Source: Gymnothorax reevesii (lineage: Eukaryota > Chordata > Actinopteri > Anguilliformes > Muraenidae). From it: a DNA stretch of 64,000 bases. Shown in pieces: positions 55,383 through 64,000 of this stretch. Made by a program: the position numbers and the translations under genes. Every line of letters begins with the position of its first letter. Position 1 is the stretch's first letter. The notes below the pieces were generated by a model. That model was given only the letters and a program-made list of their open reading frames with translations, was not told the origin of the DNA and did not search any database. The stretch spans positions 64,933,876 to 64,997,875 of the forward strand of contig CM056576.1 in NCBI GenBank assembly GCA_029721435.1. Direction: 5' to 3'.

Positions 55383-56545
55383 TTACTGCTATTCCACCAA
55401 GCTGGTTCCAGTGCTAGTTCGGAGTTAGAGCCCTACTTGGCACCGGTTCTTTGCTTTTCTACAGCCTGAGCACCAGATCCTGGCTCTCAAAACTGGTGCC
55501 AGAGCAAGCACCAACTCTTTGCTGGTCTAAAGCCAAGCACCAATTACGTCAGAGGCTGGGGGCGGAGTTATTGTGACCAACAAGACCAGCACAAACACTT
55601 TTTAAAACAACAGCCGAGGCAGTGTCCGCTTTCATTTCAAACAAACAAAAATGGAGAAAGCCAAGCCAAAAACACCAGAGGAAGGAAATCCTCTCATCCC
55701 CAATATACCCCCATTGTAAGAAAATGGTCACACTTCCTGTCTCCTAAGTGGACGCAGTCGCGAAAGTATTTTGAGCGTTCTGCTCGCAGTAGATGTTGGA
55801 ATATACAAGCATCTATCTTATATCTGCATGATGAGTTTATATGTCATCTTACTTTGCTTCTTCAGGCAGTTTTTCTACGCCATTAAGGTTTATATTAAGC
55901 ATTACGAATATGAGTTCGGTGGCTAACTGGGGAGTTTGCAAATTACTGTAATTGCTAGTAGCAAGCTTGAAGGGCATTGGAAAACAAAACGACATCAGCT
56001 AGTTCATTTAAAGTTATGGGGCTGGAATGAAATATGACAGCTGCTCATTTCTTTATTACCTGTCTGCATCCTTGGGAAAAGAAAAGATTGATAGTGTGAA
56101 CATACATGGACAACAACAAAAGATATGGTACACGTTTAATGTTTGCATCTTATTTTGCCACTTTTTTAATGTCTGATATCAGTCAAGTACAAGATCATAG
56201 AAATCTAATAGGATATTTTCCTTATCTGCAAAAAATTATAAAACCTCAGTGATAATAATAATATAACTGAGCATAGAAACACAAGCATTTTTTCACTTTT
56301 AAATTTTTATTCATGGTTTCACGCAGTCCATACTGTATTTATTACATGAGCGCTGCTGAGAGAGACGCAGGTCTCAAACAAATTTCATTTTCTCTTGATC
56401 TGTTAATCTTAAAATTATGGTGACATAATTGGTGATGGAAAAGCAAACAGGTTCTTAGGATGTGTATGGGTTGAACCAACAAAGCACTGGCACTAGCACC
56501 AGCATGGCACTAGCAACAGTTTTTTTTTTTGTTGGAAAAGGGGTA
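55383..56545. mobile_element. Possible MITE (CTATTCCACCAAGCTGGTTCC ends)
   Basis: The left sequence TATTCCACCAAGCTGGTTCC, and the GGTGCCAGAGCAAGCACCAA.. and TTACGTCAGAGGCTGGGGGC modules, match a type of fish interspersed repeat I recognise. The right end TGTTGGAAAAGGGGTA (56530-56545) could be its inverted partner, but the match is weak and the boundary is uncertain. Confidence 0.35.
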
Positions 56546-56589
56546 TGTATGGTCTGACATGTTAACAATTGAAGTGGCTTGATTTTTTT

Positions 56590-56900
56590 TAAAAATTTGT
56601 CCAGGGACATCCCTGCATTTTTTTGCATGACAATGCCAAACCACTTACCACGTGGATTATTATTGCATTAGTGCGGGAGCTAGATTGGCCTGCCTGCAGT
56701 CCTGATATGTCTCCAATTGGAAATGTATTACACATCACGAAAAGAAATATATGGCAACAAAGGCCCTGTACGATTGCGTAGGTATCTGAACAAAAAAATT
56801 AAACTCTGTCAATTCCAGTGCAACTATTACCACTGGAAGGTGCTTGGAAAAACACTCTGGAAAAATTACACCACTGCCTTTTGATGTCTGTTGAATATGA
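56590..56900 (+). mobile_element. ISRm11-type mariner relic (catalytic C-terminal part)
   Basis: Reads GHPCIFLHDNAKP (second catalytic Asp, about 56604-56642), then LVRELDWPACSPDMSPIGNV near 56669-56728 (Gly where the catalytic Glu is expected), then WQQRPCTI. Downstream parts are in other frames. No ends found. Confidence 0.7.
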
Positions 56901-57615
56901 AGAAAAACTGCATTTTTTTTATTATTGGTGATTATCCTCTATATATGATTTTGTGACCAAAAAAGTGTCTGTTGTTTCCTTGTAAGTTACTAATTATTTT
57001 GAGCACTTGCCCTCCATAAGATAGATCTCTAAGTAGTAGGGGTAAGATAGGCTCATGTTATTCCATCGCACAATTCATTACAGATCAGTGGTACAAACAA
57101 GCATGGCTGTCTGTCAAAAACAGCCTCTGATTGCTCAAAAGTCAAGAACACAGCCTTAGGTCTATGGATGCAGTCCAAGGGAACAGTGGATTGTAAATGG
57201 ACCCCTTCAGCTTGGAAAATTAGATAAACTGTAAGACATTCAATGTTGGACATATCATCGTGGATTTATTTTATAAATTCTTCAGTAAGACACTGGATTT
57301 TAAGGCTGGATTAAAGAGCTTCTGAAAGGGATATGAAGCATCAGATCTCTCGTTGAAACAGGGCAACGCTTGGCCTCTGAACAAGAAGTCGCTTGCAGCA
57401 TTCCAGAGATATTCAATATACGGTGTGCTTTGACATTATATGGATTTTTAAAGCAAAATCTAGCAAGTTCATGGGATTTTCCACCCATTAAATTACCCAT
57501 GTATATAATGTGGATTTCTGGATTTGGGCCAGGTCACGGTCCGGTTACTTCTGGGACTGGCCTGGTCAAAATGGCTTCTGATCGATAAAATACAATGAAA
57601 TTTCTCTAAATTTAA

Positions 57616-57620
<5 letters not shown>

Positions 57621-57665
<45 letters not shown>
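57621..57665. repeat. (TA)n microsatellite left of the Tc1 element
   Basis: About 22 TA units directly abutting the left end of the element at 57666. Confidence 0.95.
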
Positions 57666-57670
<5 letters not shown>

Positions 57671-59233
57671 GGGGAAATAAGTATTTGACCCCTCGCTGAT
57701 TTTGCAGGTTTGCCCACTTACAAAGAATGCAATGATCTACAATTTTAATCGTATATACATTCTAACAGTGAGAGACAGAATCACAAAGAAAATTCCAGAA
57801 AATTACGTCATATGAATTTAAAAAAACTGATAACCATCTGATGAGGAAAAATAAGTATTTGACCCCCTACCAAAGAGCAAGTATTCTGGGTCCCACAAGC
57901 CAGTTAGTCTTTCTTTAAGACACACCGCCAATCCCAAATAATTATTTACATCAAATACACCTGCCTCACCTCATTACCTGTATAAAAGACACCTGTCCAC
58001 TCCCAAACAACCAGATTCCAACATCTCCACCATGGGCAAGACCAAAGAGCTGTCTAAGGACATCAGGGACAAGATTGTAGACCTACACAAGGCTGTGATG
58101 GGCTACAAGAGAACCGGAAAGCAACTTTGAGAGAAAAGATCAACTGTTGGTGCAGTTATCAGGAAATGGAAGAAGTACCACACTGCCGCCAACCTCCCTC
58201 GGTCTGGGCCTCCATGCAAGGTCTTGCCTCGTGAGATCTCCCCAATCATGCGAACGGTGAGGAATCACAAGAGGGGAACTGGTTAATGAACTGAAGGCAG
58301 CTGGTACCACAGTTACAAAAGAAGCAGTTGGTAACACACTACGCGATCATGGATTGAAATCTGCAGCGCACGCAAGGTCCCCCTGCTCTAGAAGGCACAT
58401 GTACAGGCCCGCCTGAAGTTCGCCATTGACCACCTGGATGACTCAGAAGAGGCCTGGAAGAAGGTGATGTGGTCAGATGAGACCAAAATAGAACTTTTTG
58501 GGCTCAACTCATCTCGCCGTGTTTGGAGGGCAAAGAACACAGAGTACAACTCAAAGAACACCATCCCCACCGTCAAGCACAGTGGTGCTTTTCAGCCAAG
58601 GGGATGGCACAACTCCATTGCATTGAGGGGAGGATGGACGGGGCCAGATACCGTGGAATTCTGGACCAACAGCTCCTTCCCTCAGTGAGAGAGCTGAACA
58701 TGGGTCGAGGATGGGTGTTTCAGCACGTCAACTACCCTAAGCACACCACCAAAGCAACAAAAGAGTGGCTGAAGAAGAAGTACATCAAGGGTCTGGAGTG
58801 GCTTAGCCAGTCTCCAGACCTGAATCCAATTGAAAATCTTTGGAGGGAGCTTAAAATTCGGGTTGCAAGGCGACAGCCTCGGGACCTGAATGATTTGGAG
58901 GCTGTCTGCAGGGAGGAGTGGGCCAACATCCCTGCCAAGATGTGCACAATCCTTGTCAACAACTATAAAAATTGTTTGACATCTGTGCTGGCCAATAATG
59001 GCTTTTCTGCAAAATATGAACATGCTGTTTGTCCAGGGGGTCAAATACTTATTTTTGACCAAAAATATGCAAATAAATTCCTAAAATGCATACAATGTCT
59101 TATTCTACTTTTTTGGTGATATTCTGTCTCTCACTGTTAAAGTAAACCTATCATTAAAATTATAGACCGTTGCACTCTTTGTTAGTGGGCAAACCTGCAA
59201 AATCAGCAAGGCATCAAATACTTATTTCCCCCA

Positions 59234-59236
<3 letters not shown>
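57666..59236 (+). mobile_element. Complete-ended Tc1 transposon (IR/DR type), inactive
   Basis: The left end TAGTGGGGGAAATAAGTATT and right end (inverted) CAGTGGGGGAAATAAGTATT differ first at one base (T for C at 57666). Each end carries two copies of an AATAAGTATTTGACCCC-like box: outer near 57676 and 59214, inner near 57850 and 59038. This is the IR/DR layout of fish Tc1 elements. The element is inserted in a TA array, so both flanks are TA. At 1,571 bp it is the normal length for an autonomous copy, but the transposase is dead. Confidence 0.95.
58032..59020 (+). pseudogene. Tc1 transposase pseudogene
   Basis: It starts [20 protein letters not shown] at the ATG 58032. A TGA at about 58128-58130 interrupts the conserved GKQLGEKR block. 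Later frameshifts occur near 58270 and 58370-58400 and again near 58590. The catalytic blocks follow: [14 protein letters not shown] (58466-58507, first Asp present), [11 protein letters not shown] (58708 on), where the second catalytic Asp is Val, and [11 protein letters not shown] (Glu present) near 58813-58845. It ends around GFSAKYEH at 59003-59026. The loss of a catalytic residue plus stops means it cannot act. Confidence 0.92.

Positions 59237-59292
<56 letters not shown>
59237..59292. repeat. (TA)n microsatellite right of the Tc1 element
   Basis: About 28 TA units directly after the right end CCCCCACTG. Confidence 0.95.
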
Positions 59293-59296
<4 letters not shown>

Positions 59297-60449
59297 CACG
59301 TATATACTGGCTTAACCCTTTAATGTCCAGCTTGACCATTGGTAAAGCACATTTTGGGTTGCAATTGCTGTTTTCCAGGTGTGGTAATTGAAAGGTTAAG
59401 CAGAATGGAGGTATAAGTTCTTGTCACTGCTCTTGTGTGTTTTAACAAGGCATATCAGTCAAACAGTCCATCAGAAAGGGGCCAAGCCTAGAATATACCA
59501 GCCAGAATATTCCGGACATGAATAGGTCCTCATGCGTTACAGTATCATCTTCTTAAAAGAATGGGCTTATTTTACTCACAAAGTAAAGCTTGCAATCTTG
59601 CATTGATTATAGTGCACAACCTCCCACTTAATTGTTTTCTGTGATGGTGAAGGTGTGAGTGAGCTACAAAGAAAAATATGTCTGACCAGTAAACTGGAGA
59701 CATGCTGCTGTGTATTAACCTTTTTATGAAAGCCAAAATATTCACATGCTTTCTGATTTTTGTAGCAGGTATGTAAATGAATTCGTGCTACGTTGTCTCT
59801 TAAACTCCTTCACCTCATAATGTGCTCATACATTTTGTTTCATTTCTATGCTTTCTCACAATTTAGAAAGCACAGTCGTGTTACAATGTTTTTTGGAAGC
59901 ATTTATTTTGAATTGCCTTTTGTCTAATCTGTCACTGTGAATTTAAATTCCAGGCAATGCTTGAAAATTGAGTTAACAGTCATTGCTCTAATCCTAACAA
60001 GCTTGTTTGGCTTGTACTACCTTGTCTTTTATCTCCTGAATACTAGTAAAAATTGCTGTCATTGTGAAAATACAGTAGTGCGTAGTGATGATCATGCACC
60101 ACCACTTTAATCTAAAAGGGGTCCTAATACATCTCTGTAATTTTTTGGTGAAACTGTATTGAAAAATACTATTGAAGGCAAAGAGAACAACAAAAAATAT
60201 CACTCCCACAACTATATTGAGGTAAAATATGGGTACTAAACAAAAACATTAAAAACATCAATTTTTCATAACAATTGAAAGGTGCTGCAAATTTTATTTC
60301 TTTGACTCTTGGATTGCCTGAATGCATGTTTGAAGGCTCGTTCCATGATTATTGATGCTGGTAAATTTGTTTAAACTGGTCTGAGGCAACATTATCCTGC
60401 AAAATTACCTCTGATGGTCAGTTATCCTAGGATATAAGGTGACATGAAC

Positions 60450-60760
60450 AAGCTCTGAGATTGCTTGTAGCTGCAGTGTGGCCTGACATGATGCTGAAGA
60501 AGGTAAATGCTGCCATGGCACCGTAAGAAACACCATCAAGCGTTTCAAAGAGACTGGTTCGCTGAAAATTAGTGGCAATGGGGGTGCAAAACAGAAATTA
60601 AGTGCCTCTGATGGTTGTAATCGGTGTATGACAAGCAAAAAATGAAATGAAAGTATCAAGGTGTACTTTTTCCAGACTATTGGGTCTGATTGTTTGTGCT
60701 GCTGACAAGAGCTGGTAACTTCAAAAAAAGACTTGAGCAGGGACAGCTTAGCGATTTTGG
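60450..60760 (+). mobile_element. Tc1-like relic (DNA-binding part)
   Basis: In one frame from about 60508 it reads CHGTVRNTIKRFKETGSLKI followed by SGNGGAKQKLSASD. This is the second helix-turn-helix and the following basic hook of a Tc1 transposase. Frameshifts and stops follow, and no catalytic domain or ends are found. Confidence 0.6.
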
Positions 60761-61750
60761 TGACCAAAGCGAGATTTGCTTTGTGTGTTAAGAAAAAGAC
60801 AAATATCATGTATAATTAACATTCTGTTTTTTGCATTTTTAATTTAAGTTTATGAAGTATCTTTATCTTAATTTTTTTTTTAATTAATTAGCTTCACATA
60901 TTTTTCTGAGCTGTAAATATTGTATATTTAAGTATAAAAGGGTCATTCCATGAAAAAGGGAGCCAAAGTGTGACTTTTGGTCTGATTTTTTTTTTAAACC
61001 AAGAATTTCCTTCAAATTAAGTTAGTGATCGGTCAAACCTGAAATAAAACATTTTCATTGTCAGAAGATAACATCTCATCTCAGAAATGGGCAGATTAGG
61101 CTGATAAAGGTCGTTGCGAGTGTAACCAGGACACCAAATCTGTGGATTGGTGGTAAAATAAAGTTAAAATACTGTGGAAAAATAAAACCATTTTAATTTC
61201 ATGTATATTCTATTTTGATCATGTGGCTCAATGAAAGTGATTCTGGGCAGACATCTTTGACCAATGGGATTAGGATTCAAAAAAGTTTTGTGTAAGAGAG
61301 GACACCGTCACACGCGAAACAACCTGTAAACATTTTAGGAACAGGTGATCCATGCAATGCAATTATTTCAGTACTTTGGTTTGTCTACAGTATAGCCAAT
61401 TTGATAGGAAACCCTACTTTCACTGTTTGTGCATCGCGTGTAACATGAAACAAGAAAGGCCATTTTTGGCACTTCCCAAATTGAATTATATGTTGCTTGA
61501 AAATGAAGTTCTAATGACTGGCAGCATTTGTGAATTTATGGCAACAGTTGGTTTTGTTGCATGAAATCAATTATGAATAACAGGTTGATCAGTAGTCTGA
61601 ATGTAACAAGTGTTGCGAATATAACAAGTTAGACACAAAACTTCAGTGCCCCCTAAAATGGCAACTGCAGTAATTTTTACCTGTGTCATTAATTCTTCCC
61701 ATAAAACTTAAGGCACCTCTTGTTTGAATAATATTCAGAATAATTTTTAA

Positions 61751-63470
61751 CCCCTTAAGCCCTGAATCCCATTTTCGAAAATGGCAAGCCCCAAAATGAA
61801 ATGAGTATATCTCTGCGACTGCTTGGTCCATTTGAATAATCTTACTATCATAATAAAGGTATAACCATTTGGGGTTTCAGCCCTGCTGTAAAAATCACTA
61901 TATATGTCACTGAGTCAGAGTAAATGGAGATGGAACCACAGTGTGAATGAAAGATCTCATTTTGCACCTAACAAAGTTTTACTTCGATCCCTATCCCTTG
62001 TAAATTTGTTGAGTTGCAGTCTGAAACCTCTAAAAGATTACAGCACAGAATGTCATTATTATCTGTGCCAAAATGTATTTATTTCTGCCAGTTTTGTTGC
62101 CTATACAATTTCTCATTCAAACATAATACATACAATGAAAATTAAGTTTGACTCCACTGGAGGATATTTATAAAAAAAAAACAAAGAAATAAATAAAATG
62201 ATAAAAGCAAAGGCAATGTGAAAAAATGTGAAAGAAAAGTAAGATGAACAAAAGCCCCACCGATTATTTGTAGAAGGAAACTGCGATTATTTCCAAAAAA
62301 AGAAAAAAGTACCCTGATCAGGAATTGAACCTTCACAATTTCCTTCGCAGCGCGCATTTTATCCAATAGGCGACACCAATTGACAACAGTCTGCGGTCAA
62401 ATTTCAACGAATGGATAAAGAAAATACGTACTGTACTGTTGTAGTCTCAGTATTTGTGCGGAACAGTACAAAGATTCTGTTGGAAAACGACTTTGAAAAT
62501 GAATGTTGAATATTTAGCGGATAATTATTTGGACAATACCTCATACAAACTAGTTATGCGTTTATATTGTAGTGCTGTTCAAGAACATGCATATGTCCCA
62601 TGGACTCAGTTTGACGGCCTGGGAATGCAAGGCTGTAGCTCAGGCTAGGTTTCTGCGATTAAGGTGGTTTAGAGTTCGTTATAAACATCAAGAGTTATAG
62701 AATCAAATTCCTACCAGCATAGTCTTACTGACAGCATCACAAGCCGATGGCAGAGGGGAAAATACATTGCAAGCAAGCTGAATGCTATGGAGCTGAAATC
62801 TTTGAAGCAACGCCCTGGGAAAGAACATGCTAGGATACCGGCAAATCTGTTTTCATTATAACACAAACACATTGGGCTAACAATAGCAAGTGCAGATTTA
62901 CCCTCGAGCAGTTTTTGTGTTGCCTGCGAAACATGGCGGCACATAGGGATCACTTTGTCCAGTGTCTGTCTGTCCGTCTGTCTGTCTGTCCGGTAGTCAC
63001 ACTTTCAGTTGGTAGTCACACGTAGGCGACACGTGTTCACCTGAACACTCTAGTTTATAGCAAATTATCAAAGGTAAGATTTTTTTTTCTGCTCATCTCT
63101 GTAGACTGTAAAGTGTATGCCTGCTGTTCTTTGAATGTGGCGTCGGTTAAAAATGACAGGGCCCATATCTTCGGATTCTGTGAACTTTCCTCTTTTATTT
63201 GAGGTATCGCTTTTATGCATAGCACTAATTCAGGAGAAATACTGGCGATTCAGCACTGATATGATTTGATCCTATGTTTTGCTGCATGCTTATTTACTTG
63301 CTTGGTGCTTGAATTGTGTTCGGTTGAGGTAAAAATGGTTTACATGAGCTTTTGGCGAGTTTCTTCGCGAAATGTGGATATGCCGTATGACAATGTCGCG
63401 ATTTGGAAACATGCTGTATTTATAATGCGTAACAACCGGCCCCAGGTATCGGGTCGTAGGTCTTAAGGGG
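61751..63470. mobile_element. TTAA-flanked element, piggyBac-like ends, nested
   Basis: TTAA at 61747-61750 and 63471-63474 brackets ends CCCCTTAAGCCCTGA (left) and, inverted, CCCCTTAAGACCTAC (right). The first nine bases are identical, with weaker similarity beyond. The interior includes a TCTGTCTGTCCGTCTG run (62963-62992) and no recognisable transposase. Confidence 0.65.
62962..62993. repeat. TCTG/CCGT simple repeat
   Basis: Imperfect GTCTGTCTGTCCGTCTGTCT run inside the nested TTAA element. Confidence 0.85.
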
Positions 63471-64000
63471 TTAATACATAGCTAAAACAATGGATGCTGG
63501 TAACTAAGATTAAATCTAAAGGGTATCTCTTCTATTCTGTCAAACCATAACTTATAATACGCCACTGGCTCCCTTTCACATGGAATGACCCAAAATTGTT
63601 TTATAGTCTTTGGCATTTTTATGCTGCCTTATTCATGTGACTAAGATCTGCTAGGTTGATTTACGTAAAACTTTGGAGAGGGCAGCAAATAGATGCAGAC
63701 ATTGAGGCCAGTTTTAGCAGGCTTTTGCTGATTATTCACTCAGTGATTTAGATATTAGTCAGTTCAAGTGCGATCTTGGGCACTAAATTCTGTTTTATGC
63801 ACGTGCCAGTGTTTGTACAAAGGAACAGCAGGATTTGAATTTCAGCAGCTGATGCCATTTTGAACTCTGGGAGCCTGCTTTGCATTTTCATTTGAATGCA
63901 TGTCTTCCTTTGAACCACAGTGCTTGGTGTTGCCAAAATGTGCCCAAATAGCACCCATAACAGTTACGAATTGTGTGGCTGAATTGCATGTATGAGGAGT

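Larger units (their letters stand above)
60940..63591. mobile_element. Inverted-end element split by a nested TTAA element
   Basis: GGGTCATTCCATGAAAAAGG (60940 on) and, inverted from 63591, GGGTCATTCCATGTGAAAGG share 25-bp ends (..GGGAGCC). They enclose 2.65 kb, of which 1.72 kb is the nested element at 61751-63470. The remaining 0.9 kb is AT-rich and non-coding. Target duplication unclear (AAAA on both sides). Confidence 0.7.
1..64000 (+). other. rps6kc1: rps6kc1 locus, internal part of the gene
   Basis: All host coding sequence seen here belongs to one + strand gene. Five exons follow each other with compatible splice phases and no stop codons, and together read as the second half of RPS6KC1, a protein with PX, MIT and S6-kinase-like domains reported in the literature to act at endosomes with sphingosine kinase and peroxiredoxin-3. 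Neither the first nor the last exon is in the window, so no promoter or polyadenylation site of the gene is visible. The span given is the window, not the gene limits. No second host gene was found on either strand. Confidence 0.9.
53391..64000 (+). other. rps6kc1: rps6kc1 intron, over 10.6 kb, continues beyond window
   Basis: Starts with GTCAGA. I searched by eye for the next kinase exon and found none. Stretches 53391-54060, 59293-60450 and 63592-64000 show no feature I can classify. Confidence 0.8.

Overview
The window is eukaryotic. Gene density is low, one spliced gene has canonical GT-AG introns, and the rest is dense interspersed repeat. The repeat set points to a ray-finned fish, probably a teleost: several Tc1/mariner groups (including the type with long IR/DR ends and the type whose ends begin TACAACCCC), hAT and TTAA-type elements, a fish-type L1, tRNA-derived SINEs and a 5S-rRNA-derived repeat. 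I cannot name the species.

The only host gene I can support is on the + strand and runs through the whole window. It is rps6kc1 (ribosomal protein S6 kinase C1, RSKL1/RPK118-like). Five consecutive internal coding exons are visible: 4340-4432, 28386-28433, 29099-29231, 51525-53012 and 53301-53390. Their splice phases agree (0/0, 0/0, 0/1, 1/1, 1/1). Together they encode about 617 codons: the end of the linker before the kinase domain, the kinase N-lobe, the very long acidic/serine-rich kinase insert, and the C-lobe as far as the activation segment. The N-terminal PX/MIT exons must lie left of the window, and the last kinase exons right of it. The introns are very unequal: about 24 kb, 665 bp, 22.3 kb, 288 bp, and more than 10.6 kb.

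Region by region: 1-4339 (upstream intron) holds a dispersed inverted-repeat family, an L1 ORF2 fragment, a degenerate tandem repeat of about 110 bp, and a non-autonomous hAT element with an 8-bp target duplication. Intron 4433-28385 holds a 5'-truncated L1 with a 13-bp duplication, a Tc1 relic, two TTAA-flanked elements (10.6-12.5 kb and 24.4-25.9 kb), two copies of a long tRNA-SINE, several MITEs and foldbacks, and a small hAT MITE with an exact 8-bp duplication. Intron 29232-51524 holds a truncated Tc1, a third copy of the SINE, an ISRm11-type mariner split by a solo-LTR-like insertion, an internally deleted Tc1 that kept its DNA-binding domain, further mariner pieces, a minus-strand Tc1 with a DD34E layout, a tRNA-SINE of the HE1/V-SINE type and a 5S-related SINE. 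The tail 53391-64000 holds a direct-repeat pair, mariner relics, a complete-ended but dead Tc1 inside a TA microsatellite, and a TTAA element nested inside another inverted-repeat element.

I found no CRISPR array, operon, tRNA or rRNA gene, and no candidate for a new multi-gene system. What is notable is structural: nested insertions whose order can be read from target duplications, long foldbacks, and deletion derivatives that keep transposase DNA-binding domains. Family names are from recognition of termini and protein motifs, not from a database search.
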